DNA of 64,000 nucleotides from Bacteroidota bacterium (lineage in GTDB: Bacteria; Bacteroidota; Bacteroidia; Chitinophagales; Chitinophagaceae): positions 186,001-250,000 of the forward strand of contig JAFDXK010000001.1 in NCBI GenBank assembly GCA_018267965.1, read 5' to 3'. Made by a program: the position numbers and the translations under genes. Each line of letters begins with the position of its first letter. Position 1 is the stretch's first letter. The notes under the pieces are model-generated. The model was given only the letters and a program-made list of their open reading frames with translations. It was not told the origin of the DNA and did not search any database. This document shows, piece after piece, positions 34,673 through 42,546 of this stretch.

Positions 34673-37123
34673 ATGAAACTGACCTCCCTGCTACTGTTCC
34701 TATGTTGTTTCTTTATTAATTCTGCCGTAGCCCAATCTTATGTACCATGTTGGTCTGAGATGCTGAATGGGAATGACCCTGCATGGTCGGGGCATGCTAA
34801 CCCTGTAATTCAAGGTTCTGCAAAAGTGTCAGACGGAGTGTTGGTTTGTGGTACTGAATATGAGCATGTATGGAAAGGGAAGAATGGCGATAGTGTAGGC
34901 CGTACAATGTGCGGAGGAGCATACATAGCCAAATATGATTTCAACGGCAATCTGAAATGGGTAGATTATGGTAAAGATTGTTCATACACAACAAGAGGAA
35001 GTATTTATGACTGTATAAGCTCAGTAACTACAGACGAAAAGGAGAATATTTATATATGCGGTAAGTTTTACGGTAAGGACACTTTCTGGTATAATAAGGG
35101 TTTGTCTAATGTTCGTATCAGTATGCACGATACTTCGTATCATGGTCCTGCGCCATTTTATTTTATCGCAAAGCTGGATAAGAACGGCAATGTGTTATGG
35201 CATAATTCTCTGAACAGCATGCCGTGGCATATAGCTTATGATAATCATGGCAGGTTATTGCTGGAAGGTGAGGTATGGAGCGGAGACAACTATTACTATC
35301 GTCTGGCTGATACTACCAAAACATTATCCATATCGTATTCACCTGCGAATATTGATGAGAATTATTTGTACTGGATAGATACTGCTGGTAAACTGCTCAA
35401 GTGGACAAATATTCATAGCGATGGGCCAAACAATATTGGTATCACCCACATGGCAACTGATAAGGATGGCTCTGTTTATCTTGCCGGTTCTTTTGAAGAT
35501 GATGTACGATGTTATAATACAAATCTGCTTACCTATAAAGAGGTACAAAGCTGGAGCGCTTATTATTGGTATGGCAGGAAATTTTTTCTGGCTAAATATG
35601 ACAGCACTGCTACCCCAAAATGGATATGCTTTGATAAGCTAACCCTTACTGATAACGATGGTTCTATGCCTGTATCATTGAAAACAGATGATAAAGATAA
35701 TGTGTATGTGGCTGTGTATGGCAGCGAGCATTATTTATATGATTCAATGTATTTTTATAATGGTGATAGTAGTGTAACCAATATACCGAGAAGGGCATAT
35801 AATCTTTTTTGTATAAAAGGAAATGGAAAATTAAAGTGGACAAGTTATGGGGGTATGTCTTGGCCAACAGGGCTTTTGGTTTCAGATACCGCAGTTGCGG
35901 TATGCGGATATAACAGTGAGCTGTATTATTATAAATATTATGCGCCCTCTAATGACACTTTTTATTCGGCAAAGAGTACCAAGAAATATTGGCTGCCACA
36001 CCAGTTGCCCAATATAGCACTGGCATATTATGATACCAGTGGAAATATAAAATACGCTGTACGCACGGGCAAAGATGTAACGGGGAATGTATACAACCTT
36101 ATGGCTAGGCCGGATTTGGATATGGTGCGCGGCGACAGTAACTCCATCATCTTGTCGGGTGTAGCGGGCCCTAACGGTGTTGTCTATTTTGGAGATACAC
36201 TGCAGGCTAATGGAGAAGATGGTGTAGTTATGAAAACAACACCCGGGTGTGATACGTTGAATATGCCTAAAGCACCGCCGAGGATATACATTAAAAATCC
36301 ATTCTCAGATGTGCTTTGTAAAGGCGACAGCTTATATATATATGATACAGTTATCTCATCGTTTGCATCTACGAATAAGTTTGTAATTGAAATGTTTGAT
36401 TATTATTCCGAAGGTGCATATTATCACGTCAGGTTCGATTCGTCTGTTGGTTCAAAGGCAGATTCGTTTAAATGTAAAATACCTGTCAATTTCAAAACAG
36501 ATTATTACGCCATCCGCATCATTACTACAGATCCGGAATATACTTCTCCCATCATGCAGGTGTATATAACAGGCCCGGTGCAACCGAAGGCCTCATTGAG
36601 TGTATCACCCAACATTGCTGTTTTTGAAGGTGATACGGTTATGTTTGTAGCATCAGCATTATATCCCGGTCATAACCCTGTGTATAAGTGGTTTGTGAAC
36701 GGAGTAGAAGTACCTTCCATAACAGGAGATACTTACATAACTGATTCTTTAAACAATGGCGATAATGTATATGCCTTGTTGACGAGTGACTACCGATGCC
36801 GTTCTATTGATACCACATCAACCAACCATATAGTGATGAGTGTGGCAGGTATAAAGGATGTAAGCGGAGATATGCATTATTTGTCTGTTTCTCCTAATCC
36901 CAATACAGGCGTTTTTTGCATTCATTCGGATTTGCTATTACACAGCTACCTGAATATTAGTATCATGAATGCTTTAGGGCAGGTAATATATATCGAGACT
37001 GTAACCGGTAATAAAACAACAAGGTATAATTTGGATTTAAGAAGTTTGGCTTCCGGGGTATATTATATTCGTTGCACCAATGATAAAGAAAGTATTTCTA
37101 AAAAAATACTGATTAATAAATAA
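34673..37123 (+). CDS. T9SS type A sorting domain protein with SBBP-like repeats
   Basis: 816 residues: signal peptide (1-21, SAVAQ), a long beta-propeller-like region (about 40-560) of SBBP type in which segments such as AYIAKYDFNGNLKWVDYG, FYFIAKLDKNGNVLWHNS and IYICGKFYGKDTFW recur, an Ig-like stretch (about 625-720) and a sorting domain (about 740-816; SVSPNPNTGVFCI, ASGVYYIRC). A surface or secreted protein with a propeller-type fold; ligand unknown. The next gene starts 56 bases later on the same strand. Confidence 0.85.
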   Translation: MKLTSLLLFLCCFFINSAVAQSYVPCWSEMLNGNDPAWSGHANPVIQGSAKVSDGVLVCGTEYEHVWKGKNGDSVGRTMCGGAYIAKYDFNGNLKWVDYGKDCSYTTRGSIYDCISSVTTDEKENIYICGKFYGKDTFWYNKGLSNVRISMHDTSYHGPAPFYFIAKLDKNGNVLWHNSLNSMPWHIAYDNHGRLLLEGEVWSGDNYYYRLADTTKTLSISYSPANIDENYLYWIDTAGKLLKWTNIHSDGPNNIGITHMATDKDGSVYLAGSFEDDVRCYNTNLLTYKEVQSWSAYYWYGRKFFLAKYDSTATPKWICFDKLTLTDNDGSMPVSLKTDDKDNVYVAVYGSEHYLYDSMYFYNGDSSVTNIPRRAYNLFCIKGNGKLKWTSYGGMSWPTGLLVSDTAVAVCGYNSELYYYKYYAPSNDTFYSAKSTKKYWLPHQLPNIALAYYDTSGNIKYAVRTGKDVTGNVYNLMARPDLDMVRGDSNSIILSGVAGPNGVVYFGDTLQANGEDGVVMKTTPGCDTLNMPKAPPRIYIKNPFSDVLCKGDSLYIYDTVISSFASTNKFVIEMFDYYSEGAYYHVRFDSSVGSKADSFKCKIPVNFKTDYYAIRIITTDPEYTSPIMQVYITGPVQPKASLSVSPNIAVFEGDTVMFVASALYPGHNPVYKWFVNGVEVPSITGDTYITDSLNNGDNVYALLTSDYRCRSIDTTSTNHIVMSVAGIKDVSGDMHYLSVSPNPNTGVFCIHSDLLLHSYLNISIMNALGQVIYIETVTGNKTTRYNLDLRSLASGVYYIRCTNDKESISKKILINK

Positions 37124-37179
37124 ATCCGGAAGTTTTCAGTTCGCAATTGTCTATTGATAATACTTCTTTACATTTCAGT

Positions 37180-38001
37180 ATGTTTCGGTTAATAAGAATT
37201 TTGTTTTGTATTTGCTGCGCCGGGCTGGATATTTTTGTTTGTAAGGCACAGGATAATCAACTAACAGTTAAAGCCTCATTAGATAGAATCAATATACATG
37301 ACACAATAGATGTCATATACAGTTTCAATAGCGAAGGCGAAAATTTTATACCTCCTAACTATGAGGGCTTTAGACTGATAAGCGGCCCGATGCAACAAAC
37401 GTCAACAAAGATCAGTTATGTAAACGGCAAGCCAGTTTCGAAAAATAGCCTGACGATGGCGTACACTTTTGCGCCCGTCAAGACAGGTGCGATTACCATA
37501 TCGCCTGCCTGTATCAAAACAAAAGACAAACATAAATACTGCTCTCAAAGCCTGACGATAGTTGTTGAAGAAACTGGGGAAAGACATCCGTATATTCCTA
37601 CCCCCGGTATATTGACAGACACTTCCTGGATAAATGAGATGGCATATAGTAAAACCAACAGGGAACTGTTTGATGACGGAATTGATACCTTGTTGAAGTA
37701 TTATGCCGACCCAAAAAACAATATCGACACCAATAAACCTGCAAAACTGCAAATGCAATTCGAGTTTGCAACGCAAAAAAGAGAGGAAGAATTTAAGGCA
37801 GAAGTCAGAAGTAAAGGTTACATAATAAAGGCGGTGCCTAAAACTGAGTTTGATTCCATTTTGTCAATTCATAAAATTGCAGTAGTTACAACAGGCAAGC
37901 CCATCAAAGAGAATTTTACAAAACTGGCTGACGACCTGATACCAGTTGCTGATACATACGATGGTAAATTGGCAGGGTATGGAGTGGATAAGACGAAGTA
38001 G
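37180..38001 (+). CDS. BatD-like protein (N-terminal part only)
   Basis: 273 residues from the ATG at 37180; a TTG at 37147 precedes it, but the ATG starts the signal sequence (MFRLIRILFCICCAG...CKAQ). The first 115 mature residues resemble the N-terminal part of BatD/oxygen-tolerance proteins: TVKASLDRINIHDTIDVIY, FIPPNYEGFRLISGPMQQ, YTFAPVKTGAITISPACI. Full BatD is about twice as long with a membrane helix near the end, and sits in a moxR-bat operon, neither of which is present. The remaining 150 residues are helical, charged and unrecognised. Role uncertain. Confidence 0.65.
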   Translation: MFRLIRILFCICCAGLDIFVCKAQDNQLTVKASLDRINIHDTIDVIYSFNSEGENFIPPNYEGFRLISGPMQQTSTKISYVNGKPVSKNSLTMAYTFAPVKTGAITISPACIKTKDKHKYCSQSLTIVVEETGERHPYIPTPGILTDTSWINEMAYSKTNRELFDDGIDTLLKYYADPKNNIDTNKPAKLQMQFEFATQKREEEFKAEVRSKGYIIKAVPKTEFDSILSIHKIAVVTTGKPIKENFTKLADDLIPVADTYDGKLAGYGVDKTK

Positions 38002-38018
38002 AGGAAGGTGCTATACTT

Positions 38019-38645
38019 TTACTTCTCCTCAACAGTTACCAAATTGTTATTTTCAAAAATGGCCTGTGGAGATATTACCATTTCATCATAAGGAATGTTG
38101 TTGCCATATCGTTCGGTAAGTTTTTGTTCTACAATCGGGTTCTTTAAATCAAAAGATGATAGTTTCTTCAGTGCACCTATTTCTATGCCGGCTCCACGTT
38201 TATATATTTTCCATACCAGTTCCGAACAGTATAATTGGTCGTCATTCCAAGCGAAATAGATATCATAATCCTTACCAAGATATTTTTCTCCTTCTGATTT
38301 CATATTTGCCAATACATCAGGAGATAGTGTTTTTTGTGCATCCCTCAGGCGTTTGATAACATAATGTTCATTGTCTCCTCGTGCTATCCATTCGTCTAAT
38401 GGTGTGATTTTTACAGGCTGAACTGCTTCGTAAACATAAGGTTTGCCTTCTTTTATAAAGATTATACCACAATGAGAGTATTTAGAATGGGTAGCAATCT
38501 GTATGGCTTTGCCCTGCCCGGCAGACAGGGACTGAAAAATAATATCACCGTCCTTTACGTTTTTATTTCCTGCAAAGCAGGCGTTCAGTAAAGGCACAAA
38601 TGCCAGGCAAATCAATAGTGTTTGTTGTAGTCTGTTTTTATGCAT
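38019..38645 (-). CDS. YiiX-like permuted papain-fold lipoprotein
   Basis: 208 residues with a lipoprotein-type signal (LLNAC, Cys at 23). The fold is the circularly permuted NlpC/P60 type: VKDGDIIFQSL at the start, His in KYSHCGIIF (H58) ahead of Cys in QLYCSELVW (C140), the reverse of the usual Cys-then-His order. Members such as YiiX and YebB are putative amidases or thiol hydrolases with poorly known substrates, perhaps lipids or peptidoglycan peptides. The active residues look intact. It converges on the BatD-like gene. Confidence 0.82.
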   Translation of the reverse strand: MHKNRLQQTLLICLAFVPLLNACFAGNKNVKDGDIIFQSLSAGQGKAIQIATHSKYSHCGIIFIKEGKPYVYEAVQPVKITPLDEWIARGDNEHYVIKRLRDAQKTLSPDVLANMKSEGEKYLGKDYDIYFAWNDDQLYCSELVWKIYKRGAGIEIGALKKLSSFDLKNPIVEQKLTERYGNNIPYDEMVISPQAIFENNNLVTVEEK

Positions 38646-38727
38646 ATCCTAAAAATAACCTGTATTTACAGGAGATTGTATTATGATGTTATTTATAGCT
38701 TTTGTTTAACGTTTGTCATACAATCGC

Positions 38728-39291
38728 TTATGTCTTAGACAAGATCTTCATGTTCTTCAGGTCGTAAACCATAACCTCGCTTTTGTCGGTTCTGTCGAGC
38801 CTGCCATTTTCATTGCTGTCATAATATCCTATAATCACAATTGTACCATATTTCGGATACACATTCCAGTAGCGTGTAAAAAAGCCATCAGCAGTTAATA
38901 CTGTTTTCTGCTTACCATCTGCAGATACAATAATTACCTGGCTGGGGTCATTATAGTTGATGCCGCTCTTATCATTCAGATCTACTGTTCTGGCTATTAC
39001 CAGCATCTTATTGATGTGGAGGCTATCGTATTTCAACTGGTGCACGGAAGATATATCACTACCCAGCGGAAAATCAACAGGATTGGTTTCTCCGGTGTGT
39101 GTATTGATAAACATCAGCGAGCCTGTACTGCCACTACCACCACCTTTGCTGATAATGTGTTCTGTGGTGGCATATACGTAGTCTGTACCTTCCACCTCAA
39201 TCAGCTTGTCGTAGTGCGTATAATCTATTTTCTTTTGTGCAGATGCTGTTATTGCTATGCAAACGAATGGCAGGATAAAAAGATTTCTCAT
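38728..39291 (-). CDS. Exported hypothetical protein
   Basis: 187 residues with a signal peptide (1-18, TASAQ). The rest has propeller-blade-like pieces (SLMFINTHTGETNPVDF, VIIVSADGKQKTVLTADGF) and a calcium-loop-like stretch (DSNENGRLDRTD, about 160-171). Too short for a whole propeller. Function unknown. Confidence 0.55.
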   Translation of the reverse strand: MRNLFILPFVCIAITASAQKKIDYTHYDKLIEVEGTDYVYATTEHIISKGGGSGSTGSLMFINTHTGETNPVDFPLGSDISSVHQLKYDSLHINKMLVIARTVDLNDKSGINYNDPSQVIIVSADGKQKTVLTADGFFTRYWNVYPKYGTIVIIGYYDSNENGRLDRTDKSEVMVYDLKNMKILSKT

Positions 39292-39403
39292 TGCGGTTGT
39301 TTTAGGCGTGAAATTTTGAAGTACAACGTATTAACCTACCTAAACGTTACAACCTAAAACTTAAAAATTTGTTAATGCAGGCCTATAACCTATTGTGTGT
39401 CAC

Positions 39404-40378
39404 TCAAGCTATTGCTACTGTCTTATTATACTTAGCTCTGTAATCAAGTGGCGACAGGCCTGTTATTTTCTTAAACACTTCGCGAAATGCTTTATCATCG
39501 GTGTAGCCAACTTCACTCATGGCTTCGAATACTGTTTTGCGGCCTTTCTCCAACACACGCTTGGCTGCTTCTACTTTTACACGTTGCAGGTATTCTACCG
39601 GTGTGTTGCCTGTTGCTTTTATAAAACGCCTGTCGAAGTTGCGGCGACTAACGGCTAATTGCGCAGCCAGTGCTTCAAAAGATATTTTTTCAGTCATGTT
39701 GTCTTCTATATATTGTTGTGCCTTGCTCACCATTTCATCGCCATGGTTTTTTTGTGTTTCGAAGATGAGGAAATGCGATTGAGAATTGCGCTCCATATCT
39801 ATCTGGAAAACTTTAGAACAATATATAGCAGTAGCACGGTCGAAATATTTTTCTACCAAAAAAAGCATGAGGTTCAGAAACGAGAATGCGCCACCATTGG
39901 TATAGATACCTTTCTCTGAAGTAATAAGCCTGTCGGGCAAGAGTTTTACATTCGGATACAAACGCCTGAAATCGCTAGCCAGGTTCCAGTGAGTAGAGCA
40001 GGGTTTGCCTTCCAGCAATCCTGTAGCAGCCAATAAAAATGCACCCGAACAAATAGAGGATAGCTCTGCACCGTTCTTATATTGTTCGCGCATCCATTCT
40101 ATCAGTTCTGCATTGTCTTTCACCAGCACATCGGTATAAGCGCAGGCAGGTACTATAATGAGGTCTGCTTTTTTGATGGTGTTGATATGTGCAGGATGAA
40201 TACTGAAGATGCCTGAGCTTAATACTATCTCCGCCTTAGAACCCGCTACGTTAATGTTCATCACAGATTTTCGCCCCTGTTCTTCCCAATAGCTGTTGGC
40301 CTTTTTCAGTATCTCGTACGGACCCGCAATGCTGTTCAGGTTAGCCTTGCCGTTGGGTACTAATATCGTCACCTGCAT
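39404..40378 (-). CDS. GlxA-type AraC-family transcriptional regulator
   Basis: 324 residues: an N-terminal DJ-1/PfpI-like domain (1-190) with the nucleophile-elbow Cys in SSICSGAFLL (C110), then an AraC-type double helix-turn-helix domain (about 218-318; LAAQLAVSRRNFDRRF, VGYTDDKAFREVFKKITG). This matches the GlxA regulator family, cytoplasmic transcription activators that may sense a small metabolite through the first domain. It is divergent from the DinB/START pair across 134 bases and probably controls them. A second, similar regulator starts at 63529. Confidence 0.92.
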   Translation of the reverse strand: MQVTILVPNGKANLNSIAGPYEILKKANSYWEEQGRKSVMNINVAGSKAEIVLSSGIFSIHPAHINTIKKADLIIVPACAYTDVLVKDNAELIEWMREQYKNGAELSSICSGAFLLAATGLLEGKPCSTHWNLASDFRRLYPNVKLLPDRLITSEKGIYTNGGAFSFLNLMLFLVEKYFDRATAIYCSKVFQIDMERNSQSHFLIFETQKNHGDEMVSKAQQYIEDNMTEKISFEALAAQLAVSRRNFDRRFIKATGNTPVEYLQRVKVEAAKRVLEKGRKTVFEAMSEVGYTDDKAFREVFKKITGLSPLDYRAKYNKTVAIA

Positions 40379-40394
40379 ATACTTTCGTTTGCTG

Positions 40395-40402
40395 CAAAGT
40401 TA
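40395..40402 (-). promoter_or_regulatory. Promoter -7 element for the GlxA-type regulator
   Basis: CAAAGTTA reads TAACTTTG on the minus strand, a full match to TANNTTTG, 17 bases before the ATG. A TTG-type -33 box is possible at 40423-40425. Confidence 0.5.
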
Positions 40403-40473
40403 GCACAGATGGCTGTCCAAATCAACCCGTCACAAAGTCTATATAGCACCCGAATACTACCAAATCAAGCCAA

Positions 40474-40481
40474 TAGCTTTG
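40474..40481 (+). promoter_or_regulatory. Promoter -7 element for the DinB/START genes
   Basis: TAGCTTTG matches TANNTTTG, 32 bases before the ATG at 40513. The space between this and the divergent -7 element would hold shared regulator sites. Confidence 0.5.
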
Positions 40482-40512
40482 CATCATACTTTAACACTAA
40501 AAAACTAAAACA

Positions 40513-41010
40513 ATGGAACAAAATGAGGTAATGGTAAAGATGGTATTGGACAGATGGAATGCGCTGAACAAGAATTTTGATGATACGCTGAATGCTTTGT
40601 CTGATGCAGATTTGCAACGCGAAATAGCACCCGGCAGAAACCGTGGTATTTATCTTTTAGGGCACATGGTGGCTGTGCACGATGATATGCTGCGCCTGCT
40701 GGACTTCGGCAATAAACAATATCCTGATTTGTACAAACCTTTTGTGGAGTCTGCTGATAAAGCAGTGGCAGATTTGCCATCGGCAAAAGAACTACGCAAA
40801 CAGTGGGCCGAGATCAATGTGTACCTGTCATCAAAAATAAATGCACTGACGCCTGCACAGTGGTTTGAGAAACATACTGCAGTAAATGCAGAAGATTTTG
40901 CCAAAGAACCGCACCGCAATAAGCTGAATATAATGGTGACACGCTGCACGCACCTGGCATATCATCATGGGCAAATCATATTGTTAGAAGCAAAGAAACA
41001 TAACGACTAA
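40513..41010 (+). CDS. DinB-family protein
   Basis: 165 residues forming the four-helix DinB fold. The metal-binding histidines are visible in LLGHMVAVHDDML and HLAYHHGQIILL. Members are metal-dependent thiol transferases or hydrolases, mostly uncharacterised, often near START-domain proteins. The next gene follows 3 bases after the stop, so the two are co-translated. Divergent from a GlxA-type regulator. Confidence 0.87.
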   Translation: MEQNEVMVKMVLDRWNALNKNFDDTLNALSDADLQREIAPGRNRGIYLLGHMVAVHDDMLRLLDFGNKQYPDLYKPFVESADKAVADLPSAKELRKQWAEINVYLSSKINALTPAQWFEKHTAVNAEDFAKEPHRNKLNIMVTRCTHLAYHHGQIILLEAKKHND

Positions 41011-41013
41011 ACT

Positions 41014-41451
41014 ATGGGCAAGAATTTCACTACAAGCATCACGGTTGATGCTACTGCACAAGAGGTATATAATGCTATCAATAATGTAGGTGGTTGGTGG
41101 CATGGAGAGGTGATTGGTAACACCACAAAAGTGAATGATGAATTCAGTTACTGGTTTCAGCATTTTCATTTTTCAAAACAACGGGTAACGGAACTGGTAC
41201 CAAACAAAAAAATAGTATGGCTGGTGACAGAGAGTAACCTGAGCTTTACAAAAAAACCGAGCGAATGGACAGGAACAAAAATTGTTTTTGAGCTGACAGA
41301 AACAGACGATAAGACACAGGTGAGTTTTACGCACGAAGGTTTGGTGCCTGCATTTGAATGTTACGGCGACTGTTCGAACGGATGGAGTATGCTGATACAG
41401 CAGAGCCTCTATGGCCTGATAACAAAAGGTAAGGGTGTAGCTGTTTTTTAG
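41014..41451 (+). CDS. START/SRPBCC (AHSA1-like) domain protein
   Basis: 145 residues of the SRPBCC helix-grip fold: FTTSITVDATAQEVYNAI at the start, a VGGWWHGEVIGN stretch, KKIVWLVTES in the middle and a C-terminal helix (WSMLIQQSLYGLI). These proteins bind hydrophobic ligands or assist other proteins. It is coupled to DinB and has a terminator after it. Confidence 0.85.
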   Translation: MGKNFTTSITVDATAQEVYNAINNVGGWWHGEVIGNTTKVNDEFSYWFQHFHFSKQRVTELVPNKKIVWLVTESNLSFTKKPSEWTGTKIVFELTETDDKTQVSFTHEGLVPAFECYGDCSNGWSMLIQQSLYGLITKGKGVAVF

Positions 41452-41475
41452 GCTAAAACAATTGCTAATGTGATA

Positions 41476-41508
41476 CATCCCCGCCCTAAAGGCGGGGATT
41501 GTTGTTTA
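41476..41508 (+). terminator. Rho-independent terminator (CCCCGC family)
   Basis: ATCCCCGCC / GGCGGGGAT stem followed by TGTTGTTT, 25 bases past the START gene stop. Confidence 0.83.
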
Positions 41509-41660
41509 GTTCTCACCCTAAAAGGGGTAATTACCTACTGCTAATTGTTAAAACTATTACAACGCTGTAACTTTTTTAAAGGTGATGCGACTAATAATTG
41601 TAACGGTTGATAACAACCAACAACAATTCAAATTAGTAAACCAACAAAAACGAAATAGTT

Positions 41661-41975
41661 ATGAAAAACATCATCATTATCGCAGCATTCAGCATCTTCG
41701 GCTTTACAGCCAATGCAGAAAAAGCAGTATCAACCACTGCTAACGACATCAAATGCAATATCAATGTATCCGGACAAACATTGGTTGTTGCCAACGCACA
41801 ACAACAACCTGTTGAAGTAACCATCGCTAAAAAATCAGGAGAGGTATTGTATCAATATAATGTGAAAGGTTATCAGAAAGAGATATCTCTGAAAGACCTG
41901 AACGAGGGCAAGTATAATATTGTGATAAAAGCACCTGACGGCAAAGAGAAAACAGTCTTATTACAGGTGTTGTAA
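41661..41975 (+). CDS. Small exported protein with sorting-domain-like fold
   Basis: 104 residues with a signal peptide (about 1-19, FTANA). The mature 85 residues form one beta-sandwich: LVVANAQQQPVEVTIA, GEVLYQYNVKGYQKEISL, LNEGKYNIVIKAPDG. This has the strand order of a T9SS sorting domain or DUF3244-like module, but without the YPNP start and without a cargo domain. Function unknown; a monocistronic gene with its own terminator. Confidence 0.7.
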   Translation: MKNIIIIAAFSIFGFTANAEKAVSTTANDIKCNINVSGQTLVVANAQQQPVEVTIAKKSGEVLYQYNVKGYQKEISLKDLNEGKYNIVIKAPDGKEKTVLLQVL

Positions 41976-41983
41976 TTAAATTC

Positions 41984-42017
41984 ATCCCCGCTCTTCAAGG
42001 CGGGGATCTTTGTTTTG
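41984..42017 (+). terminator. Rho-independent terminator (CCCCGC family)
   Basis: ATCCCCGC / GCGGGGAT stem followed by CTTTGTTTT, directly after the small exported protein gene. Confidence 0.83.
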
Positions 42018-42107
42018 TAGCATCTTTAGAAGTATTGTCAGCTACAACACTCCACACTATTCAAATTTTATCATAAAAAATGTACTTTAATGTGCAAATT
42101 GCTGATT

Positions 42108-42518
42108 ATGAAGCTGCATGTATTAATTTTTGCTTCCCTCCTTATCGCCACTACTTCATTTGCACAAGAACGGAAAAAGAGCAAAGACAGGCTCTATGCC
42201 AAAAAGCCGCTTTGGATAGCGATGGTAGATGATACTCTTACCAATTATTACGAGGCTGAAAAGGCATTCAGTATCTATTGGCAGCACCACGAAAAACCAG
42301 AAACCGAACACGATATCATCGGCGAACATGAAGAGCGATCTAAAGTGCCATCTAGGCGTAGACAACGCAGGCTGGAAGAAGAAGAAGACAAAATGAGAAT
42401 GGAGATACGCAAATACGAAAAATGGCATGAACTGATATTGCCTTACGTAAAAGAAGACGGTCGTATCATGTATCCATCAGAAAGGCTGCAATTGTGGGAA
42501 AAGCAACAATCAAAATAA
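42108..42518 (+). CDS. Exported charged hypothetical protein
   Basis: 136 residues from the ATG at 42108 (an ATG six codons upstream is possible). Signal peptide (1-19, TSFAQ), then a very charged region with RRRQRRLEEEEDKMRM (about 83-98), probably a helix or coiled coil. No family recognised. The next gene follows 28 bases later. Confidence 0.55.
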   Translation: MKLHVLIFASLLIATTSFAQERKKSKDRLYAKKPLWIAMVDDTLTNYYEAEKAFSIYWQHHEKPETEHDIIGEHEERSKVPSRRRQRRLEEEEDKMRMEIRKYEKWHELILPYVKEDGRIMYPSERLQLWEKQQSK

Positions 42519-42546
42519 TTTTTCAGAATACTAATCATACTGGCTT

